Of a stretch of 6,337 bases of DNA, positions 1 through 5,260 are shown in pieces. The position numbers were made by a program, and so were the translations under genes. A model generated the notes under the pieces. It was not told where the DNA came from and ran no database searches. It worked only from the letters and a program-made list of their open reading frames with translations. Location: NCBI GenBank assembly GCA_964483805.1, contig CAZADH010000329.1, positions 1-6,337 on the forward strand. The letters are read 5' to 3'. The DNA comes from CAZADH01 sp964483805 (GTDB lineage Bacteria; Muiribacteriota; Ozemobacteria; Ozemobacterales; Ozemobacteraceae). Each line of letters starts with the position of its first letter. The stretch's first letter is position 1.

Positions 1-909
1 GGCGCCGCCCAGATGGACGGCGCGATCCTGACGGTGTCGGCCGCTGACGGTCCGATGCCCCAGACCCGCGAGCACATCCTGTTGGCCCGCCAGGTCGGTG
101 TTCCTTACATCGTCGTTTTCTTGAACAAGTGCGATCTGGTCGAAGACTCCGAGCTTCTCGATCTCGTCGAGCTCGAAGTCCGCGACCTGCTCACCAAGTA
201 CAACTTCCCTGGCGACAAGTGCCCGGTCATTCGCGGCAGCGCCACCGAAGCCATTGCCGGCAGCGGCAAGTACGGTCCGAAGGCGATCATGGACCTCGTG
301 GCCGCCCTCGACACCTGGATTCCTGAGCCCAAGCGCATGGTCGACCAGCCGTTCCTGTTGGCGATCGAAGACGTCTTCACGATCACCGGTCGCGGCACCG
401 TCGTCACCGGCCGCATCGAGCGCGGCAAGGTCAAGGTCGGCGAGACCGTCGAGATCGTCGGTCTGCGCGAAGAGACCCGCACCACCGTCTGCACCGGCGT
501 CGAGATGTTCCGCAAGTTGCTCGACCAGGGTCAGGCCGGCGACAACGTGGGCGTGCTCCTGCGCGGCATCGAGCGCACCGACATCGAGCGCGGCATGGTC
601 TTGGCGCAGCCCAAGAGCATCAAACCCCACAAGAAGTTCCGCGGTCAGGTTTACGTCTTGACGAAGGAAGAGGGTGGTCGCCACACTCCGTTCTTCAAGG
701 GTTACCGGCCCCAGTTCTACTTCCGCACCACTGACGTTACCGGCGATTGCGAGCTCCCGGCTGACAAAGAAATGGTCATGCCCGGTGACAACGTCGAGAT
801 CGTCGCGACCCTCGGCACGCCGATCGCGTGCGAGGCTCAGCTCCGCTTCGCGATCCGCGAGGGTGGCCGCACGGTCGGCTCCGGCGTGGTGAGCGAGATC
901 CTCGACTAA
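1..909 (+). CDS. tuf: Elongation factor Tu, 5' end outside the window
   Basis: EF-Tu carries aminoacyl-tRNA to the ribosomal A site as a GTP complex. The reading frame is open from base 1 (GAAQMDG...), so the gene starts upstream; the ATG at 13 is internal. The visible 302 residues correspond to E. coli EF-Tu from about Gly94 to the C-terminus, so the P-loop, switch I and the DCPGH motif are missing only because of the window edge. The G4 motif NKCD is at 124-135 and G5 (RGSA) at 232-243. Domain 2 follows with GRGTVVTGRIERG, then domain 3 with the near-invariant GGRHTPFF and FRTTDVTG stretches and the terminal FAIREGGRTVG. The stop is TAA. There is no frameshift. rpmG lies 147 bp downstream. 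Which tuf paralogue this is cannot be told from the window. Confidence 0.98.
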   Translation, partial: GAAQMDGAILTVSAADGPMPQTREHILLARQVGVPYIVVFLNKCDLVEDSELLDLVELEVRDLLTKYNFPGDKCPVIRGSATEAIAGSGKYGPKAIMDLVAALDTWIPEPKRMVDQPFLLAIEDVFTITGRGTVVTGRIERGKVKVGETVEIVGLREETRTTVCTGVEMFRKLLDQGQAGDNVGVLLRGIERTDIERGMVLAQPKSIKPHKKFRGQVYVLTKEEGGRHTPFFKGYRPQFYFRTTDVTGDCELPADKEMVMPGDNVEIVATLGTPIACEAQLRFAIREGGRTVGSGVVSEILD

Positions 910-915
910 CAGTGT

Positions 916-957
916 CTCGAAACCCGGTGGGCTCGTGAAGGGCCCACCGGGATCGAG
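916..957 (+). terminator. Hairpin after tuf, possible weak terminator
   Basis: A perfect 10-bp stem CCCGGTGGGC (923-932) / GCCCACCGGG (942-951) with a 9-nt loop starts 14 nt after the tuf stop. It is extended by CTCGA (916-920) / TCGAG (953-957) across a small internal loop. The bases after it are not T-rich, so it may be an inefficient or Rho-assisted terminator, or a 3'-end stabiliser that lets some transcription continue into rpmG. The structure is seen directly; the function is inferred. Confidence 0.5.
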
Positions 958-977
958 GTTCCTGGGTGTTCGTAGCG

Positions 978-1005
978 GGGGCGGTCCAACGGATGGCGCC
1001 CCTTT
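978..1005 (+). terminator. Second hairpin in tuf-rpmG gap, weak terminator candidate
   Basis: GGGGCG (978-983) pairs with CGCCCC (997-1002), with an inner TCC/GGA stem (985-987 / 991-993), and is followed by only three T residues. It lies 26 nt after the first hairpin. Together the two look like a tandem partial terminator. I see no convincing promoter between here and rpmG, which favours read-through transcription of rpmG from tuf. Confidence 0.3.
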
Positions 1006-1056
1006 GCTGTCGGTGGGCAAGTTTCACCGGCGAGGCAGAAACAAAGAAGGTGTAGT

Positions 1057-1206
1057 ATGCGAGAACAAATCAACCTGGTTTGCACGTCGTGCAAAATGAA
1101 GAACTACTCGACGATGAAGAACAAGCGCAACGATCCCGACCGGATCGAGCTGAAGAAGTACTGTCCGAAAGAGCGGAAACACACGACCCACAAAGAGGGC
1201 AAGTAA
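1057..1206 (+). CDS. rpmG: 50S ribosomal protein L33, zinc ribbon with three cysteines
   Basis: This small gene encodes 49 residues, MREQINLVC...THKEGK, matching the L33 family in length and in the NKRNDPDRIELKKYCP core. L33 sits near the E site of the large subunit. The start is ATG 1057, preceded by AAGAAGG (1044-1050) at a 6-nt spacing; the stop is TAA. Family members with a complete zinc ribbon have two CxxC pairs. Here the first pair is Cys9-Cys12, but the second is Cys36 followed by Glu39 instead of Cys, so one zinc ligand is missing. Some bacteria, including one B. subtilis paralogue as I recall it, show the same loss, so this is probably a functional variant. The placement between tuf and tRNA-Trp/secE is conserved in many bacteria. 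Confidence 0.96.
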   Translation: MREQINLVCTSCKMKNYSTMKNKRNDPDRIELKKYCPKERKHTTHKEGK

Positions 1207-1217
1207 TACCTTGTCTT

Positions 1218-1248
1218 GACACCGGGTTTCGTAACGAGACCGGGTGTC
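1218..1248 (+). other. Long imperfect hairpin between rpmG and tRNA-Trp
   Basis: Bases 1218-1231 pair with 1235-1248 over 14 positions, with one G/G mismatch and one T/G wobble, closing on a TAA loop. No T-tract follows (GTGGTGTTAATC), so it is a poor intrinsic terminator. It starts 12 nt after the rpmG stop and ends 22 nt before the tRNA. It could be an RNase processing site that frees the tRNA from a longer transcript, or a 3' stabiliser for rpmG mRNA. Structure seen; role inferred. Confidence 0.45.
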
Positions 1249-1270
1249 GTGGTGTTAATCGAGGCGATAA

Positions 1271-1343
1271 AGGCCAGTAGCTCAATTGGCAGAGCACCGG
1301 TCTCCAAAACCGGGGGTTGGGGGTTCGATTCCCTCCTGGCCTG
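1271..1343 (+). tRNA. trnW: tRNA-Trp (anticodon CCA)
   Basis: A full cloverleaf can be drawn. The acceptor stem is AGGCCAG (1271-1277) / CTGGCCT (1336-1342) with discriminator G1343. The D stem is GCTC/GAGC, and the anticodon stem is CCGGT (1297-1301) / ACCGG (1309-1313) around loop CTCCAAA, with anticodon CCA at 1304-1306 reading UGG. The T stem is 1319-1323 / 1331-1335 around TTCGATT. The G discriminator fits known bacterial tRNA-Trp identity. The 3' CCA is not encoded (TTG follows) and must be added. I see no good promoter of its own, so co-transcription with rpmG and secE is likely. A tRNA-Trp just upstream of secE-nusG is a common arrangement. Confidence 0.97.
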
Positions 1344-1387
1344 TTGGGTTTCTGGATTTCTAAATAACAAGCGGGGTTTAGCGAATA

Positions 1388-1612
1388 ATGGAAAGTCTGC
1401 GTGAATACCTCCGGGGCACCCAGAAGTTCTTGCGCGAGGTCTGGATCGAAGTCCGGCCGAACAAGGGTCGCGTCGCCTGGCCGACGTTCGAGAACATCAA
1501 GCTGACGACCAAAGCGGTCGTGATCAGCTCGATTCTCATGGGCGCGTTCATTGGCATCATCGATGTCATCTTCAATGGCGTGCTGACCTGGGTCATCGGA
1601 ATCAAGGGCTGA
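1388..1612 (+). CDS. secE: Preprotein translocase subunit SecE
   Basis: SecE is the clamp subunit of the SecYEG channel in the inner membrane. The 74-residue product has the short bacterial form: an amphipathic N-terminal part (about 1-27), the family motif R-V-x-WPT at residues 28-33, and a single hydrophobic segment at about 43-70 (KAVVISS...WVIG). E. coli SecE has two additional spans; most bacteria resemble this one. The start is ATG 1388. The ribosome site is weak (GGGG at 1373-1376, 11 nt away). The TGA stop lies 4 nt before the nusG start, so the two are surely co-transcribed and probably translationally coupled. Confidence 0.95.
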   Translation: MESLREYLRGTQKFLREVWIEVRPNKGRVAWPTFENIKLTTKAVVISSILMGAFIGIIDVIFNGVLTWVIGIKG

Positions 1613-1616
1613 CGTC

Positions 1617-2162
1617 GTGGACATTTCCAAGGCTCGCTGGTATGTGGTTCACACCCATTCGGGGCATGAGCAGAAGGTTAAGGCCAACCTCGAACACCGG
1701 GTGAACCTGCTCAACAAGTCCGATCGCATCTTCCAGGTTTTGGTTCCCACCGAGAGCGCCGACAAGGTGCAGAACGGTGAGCGGGTCACGCAGACCCGCA
1801 AGATCTATCCGGGCTACGTGTTGGTCCAGATGGACATGGACGACGAGACCTGGACGGTGGTGAAGAACACCCCGGGCGTGACAGGTTTTGTCGGCCTGGG
1901 CGACAAGCCCACGCCGTTGCAGGAAAAAGAAGTGCAGAACGTGCTGCGTCAGGCCGGCATCGGTCCGCAGCGGTCGGCGGCACTTACGCCGATCAGCTTC
2001 ACCGAGGGCCAGACGGTTAAGATCATCGATGGTCCGTTCACCGACTTCATCGGGGTGATCAAAGAGATCAACCAAGAGAAGCGGAAGGCCAAGGTATTGG
2101 TTTACATCTTCGGCCGCGACACGGCGATCGAAGTCGATCTGATCCAGCTCGAGGAAACGTGA
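1617..2162 (+). CDS. nusG: Transcription termination/antitermination protein NusG
   Basis: NusG binds the RNA polymerase clamp and links it to Rho or to ribosomal protein S10. The 181-residue product starts with the NGN domain (RWYVVHTHSGHEQKV at residues 7-21, then RKIYPGYVLVQM at 61-72 and TPGVTGFVG at 85-93). It ends with a KOW domain at about 127-180 (FTEGQTVKIIDGPF...VDLIQLEE). Length and order are standard, with no insertion. The start codon is GTG at 1617. AAGGG at 1604-1608, inside the last codons of secE, gives an 8-nt spacing, and no ATG fits the N-terminus. Position between secE and rplK is the classical order. Confidence 0.97.
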   Translation: MDISKARWYVVHTHSGHEQKVKANLEHRVNLLNKSDRIFQVLVPTESADKVQNGERVTQTRKIYPGYVLVQMDMDDETWTVVKNTPGVTGFVGLGDKPTPLQEKEVQNVLRQAGIGPQRSAALTPISFTEGQTVKIIDGPFTDFIGVIKEINQEKRKAKVLVYIFGRDTAIEVDLIQLEET

Positions 2163-2201
2163 GCCTGAGTTGACGGGCTTTCGACTAATAAGGAGTTCGG
2201 T

Positions 2202-2624
2202 ATGGCCAAGAAAATCACGGGTTTCGTAAAGTTGCAGATTCCTGCCGGTAAGGCAAATCCTGCGCCTCCGGTCGGTCCGGCGCTGGGTCAGCACGGCGTG
2301 AACATCATGGATTTCTGCAAGGCCTTCAATTCGCGCACCGCAAAAGAAGGCGACACCATCATTCCGGTCGTGATCACGATTTACGCTGACCGCAGCTATT
2401 CGTTCATCACGAAGACCCCGCCCACGCCGGTGTTGTTGCGCAAGGCGGCCAAGGTCGAGAAGGGCACGGCGACTTCCGGTCGCGCCAAGGTTGGCAAGAT
2501 CACGTTGGCTCAGGCCACCGAGATCGCCAAACTGAAGATGCCCGACATGACCGCCGGCAGCCTCGAAGCCGCCATCAGCATGGTCAAGGGCACTGCCCGT
2601 TCGATGGGCATCGACGTGATCTGA
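2202..2624 (+). CDS. rplK: 50S ribosomal protein L11
   Basis: L11 binds the GTPase-associated region of 23S rRNA at the base of the L7/L12 stalk. The 140-residue product is the usual length. The proline-rich PAPPVGPALGQHGVNIMDFC (residues 20-39) is the N-terminal part that forms the thiostrepton pocket with rRNA. The C-terminal rRNA-binding domain ends with a serine/glycine-containing helix (TAGSLEAAISMVKGTARSMG). The start is ATG 2202, with AGGAG at 2191-2195 and a 6-nt spacing. The 39-nt gap after nusG can form a small hairpin (2168-2173 / 2181-2186). In E. coli the L1 operator lies in the rplK leader; I cannot confirm such a site here. Confidence 0.98.
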   Translation: MAKKITGFVKLQIPAGKANPAPPVGPALGQHGVNIMDFCKAFNSRTAKEGDTIIPVVITIYADRSYSFITKTPPTPVLLRKAAKVEKGTATSGRAKVGKITLAQATEIAKLKMPDMTAGSLEAAISMVKGTARSMGIDVI

Positions 2625-2743
2625 ACTGATTCGCTCATCGCCACCGGGCGCCGGTAATCCGACCGCGCGGTGGAACGTGGGAGCGGTACTGTGACCGCGG
2701 ACCACGGTGATGAACCCAATTTTGACAGGAGAGTTTATTCATC
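2625..2743 (+). promoter_or_regulatory. Structured rplK-rplA gap, candidate L1 feedback site
   Basis: This 119-nt gap is unusually long for a junction that is normally tight. It holds CCACCG (2641-2646) / CGGTGG (2668-2673) enclosing a smaller CGGT/ACCG stem (2652-2655 / 2662-2665). A second hairpin is GCGGT (2683-2687) / ACCGC (2694-2698). ACCG (2694-2697) can instead pair with CGGT (2705-2708), which would open the second hairpin. No T-tract and no promoter with both boxes was found. An mRNA site for autoregulation by L1 is plausible from family knowledge, but it is not shown by a recognised L1 motif. Confidence 0.3.
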
Positions 2744-3463
2744 ATGCCCAAACACAGCAAACGGTATAACGAGAAGAAGGCCAAGCTGAATCCCGAGCGG
2801 ATGACGCAGAATCCTCTGACCGATGTGTTCCCGAAGATCAAAGAGAGTGCCTCGGCCAAGTTCGACGAGTCGATCGACGTCGCGGTCCGCACCAACCTCG
2901 ACCCGCGTTTCGCCGATCAGCAGCTGCGCGGCAGCGTCGTTCTGCCCCACGGCACCGGCAAGGTCCCGCGCGTCGCTTGTTTCGCCGCCGGTGACAAGGC
3001 CAAAGAGGCCGAAGCCGCTGGTGCCGATTTCGTCGGCGCCCAAGACCTGACCACCAAGATCGAGAGTGGCTGGACCGATTTCGATGCGTGCGTGGCGACC
3101 CCCGACATGATGAAGTTCGTCGGGAAGCTCGGCCGCATCCTTGGTCCCCGCGGCCTGATGCCGAACCCGAAGGTCGGCACCGTGACCAATGACATCGGCA
3201 AGGTCGTGCAAGACCTCAAGTCGGGCAAGGTCCAGTTCCGCGTCGAGAAAGCCGGGATCATCCAGTCGACGATCGGTCGTGCTTCGTTCGACGCCCAGAA
3301 GCTCAAAGAGAACTTCATGACCTTCATGACGGCGATCCTGAAGAACAAGCCGAGCGGTGCCAAGGGCACCTACATCCGCAACGTGTCGGTCAGCGCCACG
3401 ATGGGGCCGGGCTTCTTCATCGACATCAACGAAGTTCGCGCCGAAGCCGAGAAGGCATCGTAA
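2744..3463 (+). CDS. rplA: 50S ribosomal protein L1
   Basis: L1 forms the mobile stalk near the E site, helps release deacylated tRNA, and in many bacteria represses its own mRNA. The 239-residue product carries the family signature GRILGPRGLMPNPKVGT at residues 130-146, the N-terminal KRYNEKKAKL segment and the C-terminal KGTYIRNVSVSATMGPG segment (207-223). The length is normal (about 230-240). The start is ATG 2744, preceded by AGGAG (2727-2731) at a rather long 12-nt spacing. The preceding 119-nt structured gap and a terminator after the stop suggest control separate from rplJL. Confidence 0.98.
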   Translation: MPKHSKRYNEKKAKLNPERMTQNPLTDVFPKIKESASAKFDESIDVAVRTNLDPRFADQQLRGSVVLPHGTGKVPRVACFAAGDKAKEAEAAGADFVGAQDLTTKIESGWTDFDACVATPDMMKFVGKLGRILGPRGLMPNPKVGTVTNDIGKVVQDLKSGKVQFRVEKAGIIQSTIGRASFDAQKLKENFMTFMTAILKNKPSGAKGTYIRNVSVSATMGPGFFIDINEVRAEAEKAS

Positions 3464-3498
3464 TTACTGCAATACAATAGAAATACGTCAACACAACG

Positions 3499-3530
3499 CC
3501 GGGGTCGCGCAAGCGGCCCCGGTTCTGTTT
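3499..3530 (+). terminator. Intrinsic terminator after rplA
   Basis: A 10-bp stem (3499-3508 / 3513-3522, one T/G wobble) closes on a GCAA tetraloop and is followed by TTCTGTTT. It starts 36 nt after the rplA stop, consistent with the end of the secE/nusG-to-rplA transcript. The design closely resembles the terminator after rplL: GC-rich stem, single T/G wobble, GCAA loop. Confidence 0.85.
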
Positions 3531-3756
3531 AACGCGAGAGATCAGTGATCAAACGAGGGTGCCTGAGGAGACCCGGGGTAACATGGATGGACAGGATGCA
3601 CGGGATGAGGAAAACGATGGACGATGACTTGGATCCATGTTGGTCATCGGTCCGAAGGGGTCGATGCGAGATGCAGTGCTCGCGGAGCCGGGCAGGTCGG
3701 ACGGTCTTGTGTCTTCTTTCGTGAACCATGCTTCGAATTTTCTCCCGCGAAAGCGG
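3531..3756. other. Non-coding stretch with nested inverted repeats
   Basis: No credible gene is visible in this stretch between the rplA terminator and the rplJ promoter. The open frames that cross it run through the promoter and leader and resemble no family I know. It contains a perfect 9-bp inverted repeat, AACATGGAT (3580-3588) / ATCCATGTT (3633-3641). Partly overlapping it is a 7-bp inverted repeat, CGATGAC (3622-3628) / GTCATCG (3643-3649). A third hairpin is GCGAG (3666-3670) / CTCGC (3679-3683). The first two stems are mutually exclusive. It may be a small RNA, decayed insertion remnant or protein-binding region; nothing decides. Confidence 0.4.
3585..3611 (+). repeat. Three tandem 9-bp GGATG units
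   Basis: Three consecutive 9-bp units begin with GGATG: GGATGGACA, GGATGCACG and GGATGAGGA. A further GATGGAC copy follows at 3616-3622, matching 3586-3592. The array starts inside the left arm of the 9-bp inverted repeat. It is short and imperfect, but the phase is exact. The stretch is not coding. Confidence 0.5.
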
Positions 3757-3785
3757 TTTACAAAGCCCCTTCGTTGTGCTAATAT
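3757..3785 (+). promoter_or_regulatory. Sigma-70-type promoter for rplJL
   Basis: TTTACA (3757-3762) and TAATAT (3780-3785) are separated by exactly 17 nt. The -35 box matches consensus at 5 of 6 positions and the -10 at 4 of 6. The predicted start is near 3791-3792, right at the first base pair of a stable hairpin. The position, after the rplA terminator and ahead of the L10-type leader, fits a dedicated rplJL promoter. A housekeeping sigma factor is assumed. Confidence 0.7.
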
Positions 3786-3790
3786 CTTGA

Positions 3791-3899
3791 TTGTCCCTCG
3801 GGACAAAGGTACCCCCGGTCGTAGACCGCAGGTCGCAGCGATGCAGCAAATGGCCGTCGAGGCCAGCCTGCCGAGATCGAGAAACTGATTCGTTAAAAC
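3791..3899 (+). promoter_or_regulatory. L10-type ribosomal protein leader RNA
   Basis: The leader opens with hairpin TTGTCCC/GGGACAA (3791-3806). Next come AGACCGCAGGTC (3823-3834) and CCTGCCGAG (3867-3875), which resemble the conserved strands of the L10 leader family that forms a kink-turn bound by the L10(L12) complex. GCAGG (3828-3832) pairs with CCTGC (3867-3871), and GGTC (3817-3820) can pair with GATC (3875-3878). Between the strands sits TGGCC (3851-3855) / GGCCA (3861-3865). The location just before rplJ supports the call. Excess L10 is expected to bind here and lower rplJL expression. Confidence 0.75.
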
Positions 3900-3940
3900 G
3901 AGAAGGTTTCCGGCTCGCCGGGAACCTTCTCTGATTTTTT
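3900..3940 (+). terminator. Attenuator terminator before rplJ
   Basis: A 12-bp stem (3900-3911 / 3920-3931, one T/G wobble) with loop GGCTCGCC is followed by TGATTTTTT. It ends 37 nt before the rplJ ATG and lies within the leader downstream of the L10-type motif. A full terminator between promoter and gene implies conditional termination. In B. subtilis the rplJL leader is known to work by L10-dependent transcription attenuation, and the same is inferred here. A candidate antiterminator is 3878-3886 pairing with 3905-3909 and 3914-3917 across a 4-nt bulge. Confidence 0.85.
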
Positions 3941-3977
3941 ACGCAACGTTCTGACGAAGGAGGTGAAACAAGAAAAG

Positions 3978-4514
3978 ATGGTTGATACCACCAAGAAGGC
4001 TGAATACATCCTCGATATGCAGAAGAAGTTCGAGCGCGCCAAAGTCATGGTGCTCGTGAACTACTCGGGCGTGAACGTCGAGCAGATGACCCGTATTCGC
4101 AAAGAGATCCGCGCTTCCGGCGACGAGATGCGTGTGGTTCGCAACACGTTGGTGAAACGGCTGTGCAAACAGTTGGGTCACGAGGCGTTGTTGCCGCACC
4201 TCGAGGGTCCCACGGCGATCGCTTTCGGTTACACTGATCCGGTGGCGCCGGTGAAGGCGCTGGTGAAGTTTGCCGGCGAGGTCGCGAAGTTCGAGTTCAA
4301 GACCGGTATGCTCGAAGGCAAGCTGCTCGGCACCGCCGATCTCGAGGCATTGTCGAAACTCCCGGGTCGCGAACAGTTGTTGTCGATGTTGTTGTCGGTG
4401 TTGCAAGCGCCGATCCGCAACCTCGCCGTCGTGCTGTCGCAGAACATCGCCAAGCTCGCTTATGCGCTCGAGGCGGTCAAAAAGAAGAAGTCCGAAACCG
4501 CTCCCGCCGCCTAA
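3978..4514 (+). CDS. rplJ: 50S ribosomal protein L10
   Basis: L10 anchors L7/L12 dimers to the large subunit and, in many bacteria, represses rplJL by binding its leader RNA. From ATG 3978 the product is 178 residues, starting MVDTTKKAEYIL. Family marks are YSGVNVEQMTRIRKEIR (29-45), VVRNTLVKR (53-61), GPTAIAF (77-83) and SMLLSVLQAPIRNLA (136-150), followed by the C-terminal helix that recruits L12. A GTG at 3963 is in frame, but it overlaps the perfect Shine-Dalgarno AAGGAGGTG (3957-3965) and lacks a ribosome site of its own, so ATG 3978 is preferred. Spacing is then 12 nt, somewhat long. rplL follows 76 nt downstream in the same unit. Confidence 0.96.
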   Translation: MVDTTKKAEYILDMQKKFERAKVMVLVNYSGVNVEQMTRIRKEIRASGDEMRVVRNTLVKRLCKQLGHEALLPHLEGPTAIAFGYTDPVAPVKALVKFAGEVAKFEFKTGMLEGKLLGTADLEALSKLPGREQLLSMLLSVLQAPIRNLAVVLSQNIAKLAYALEAVKKKKSETAPAA

Positions 4515-4533
4515 AGTTGTGGCGTCGAGCCTG

Positions 4534-4548
4534 GCCTGAAACACAGGC
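4534..4548 (+). other. Small hairpin between rplJ and rplL
   Basis: GCCTG (4534-4538) pairs with CAGGC (4544-4548) around AAACA. The left arm is directly duplicated (GCCTGGCCTG, 4529-4538), giving two alternative pairings. No T-tract follows. An A/T-rich stretch and AAGGAG (4574-4579) come next. L12 is made in several-fold excess over L10, so a processing or translation-tuning role is imaginable, but this is inference. Confidence 0.3.
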
Positions 4549-4590
4549 AAACCAAATCGCAAATATTCGTACGAAGGAGAAATATAAGCA

Positions 4591-4959
<369 letters not shown>

Positions 4960-4991
4960 TCGCTTCGCAATACTCTGTATTGCAGCGGTGC

Positions 4992-5026
4992 AAACCGCGG
5001 TCCCCGCAAGGGGGCCGCGGTTTTTT
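4992..5026 (+). terminator. Strong intrinsic terminator after rplL
   Basis: A 13-bp stem (4993-5005 / 5010-5022, one T/G wobble; extendable by A4992-T5023) closes on a GCAA tetraloop and runs into six T residues (5021-5026). It is the strongest terminator in the window and begins 32 nt after the rplL stop. It closes the rplJL unit and separates it from the FIST gene. Confidence 0.93.
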
Positions 5027-5074
5027 GCGGTCGGGCGCAGATCTCGGGCGGGTACGAACGAGTTACGGCGACAG

Positions 5075-5084
5075 GCGTGCACGC
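5075..5084. other. Perfect 10-bp palindrome upstream of the FIST promoter
   Basis: GCGTGCACGC reads the same on both strands and lies 52 nt before the -10 box at 5139, in the otherwise featureless GC-rich stretch 5027-5130. Its size and position would suit an activator or repressor site. In GC-rich DNA such palindromes also arise by chance, so confidence is low. Confidence 0.25.
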
Positions 5085-5135
5085 ACGTGTTGACGCCGCC
5101 ATCGTGCGGCGCTTGTCGCGGGCGGCGGCGCATTC

Positions 5136-5144
5136 TGGTATAGT
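5136..5144 (+). promoter_or_regulatory. Extended -10 promoter for the FIST gene
   Basis: TGGTATAGT contains a TG one base ahead of TATAGT (5139-5144), i.e. an extended -10 box with 5 of 6 consensus bases. The only -35-like hexamer, TTGTCG at 5113-5118, is 20 nt away and off-spacing, so the extended -10 may act alone or with an activator. Predicted start is near 5150-5152. It follows the rplL terminator, so it would drive the FIST gene independently. Confidence 0.6.
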
Positions 5145-5150
5145 GACACT

Positions 5151-5250
5151 CGTGGGTTGGCCTGCGGGGTAGCAGGCTGTGGGTGATGAGGCGCCCTGTG
5201 GGTGGGGCGCCGTTGTGGGTCTCTTTGGCGAAGTCTCGAGAGGTTGGGGA
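5151..5250 (+). promoter_or_regulatory. Structured leader of the FIST gene with GTGGGT repeats
   Basis: The predicted 5' untranslated region of about 110 nt forms GCCTGC (5160-5165) / GCAGGC (5172-5177) and GGCGCCC (5190-5196) / GGGCGCC (5205-5211). GTGGGT occurs four times (5152-5157, 5179-5184, 5198-5203, 5215-5220); three of these are TGTGGGT. The copies fall almost entirely outside the stems: at the 5' end, between the hairpins, in the second loop, and after it. No known riboswitch is recognised. A protein- or RNA-binding regulatory leader is an inference. Confidence 0.4.
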
Positions 5251-5260
5251 TCAGCACATC

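Noticed and set aside
1..909. Truncated or pseudogene tuf
   Set aside because: The frame is open from the first base and aligns with EF-Tu residues from about 94 onward; the missing part is due to the window edge only.
1344..1387. Promoter between tRNA-Trp and secE (TAAATA at 1361-1366)
   Set aside because: The only upstream TTG-like hexamer, TTGGGT (1344-1349), is 11 nt away, too close for a sigma-70 promoter.
1602..2705. Long minus-strand open frame opposite nusG and rplK
   Set aside because: It lies antisense to two certain genes whose strong codon bias keeps the complementary strand free of stops; the product is His/Asp/Arg-rich with no recognisable domain.
2722..2727. TTGACA just before rplA as a -35 box
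   Set aside because: A matching -10 would fall inside the rplA coding region and none is present; the hexamer overlaps the rplA ribosome-binding site.
3637..3888. 83-codon open frame between rplA and rplJ
   Set aside because: It runs through the promoter boxes and the L10-type leader, has no ribosome site, and resembles no family I know.
5090..5095. TTGACG as -35 box for the FIST promoter
   Set aside because: It is 43 nt from the TATAGT box, and no -10 lies at 16-18 nt.
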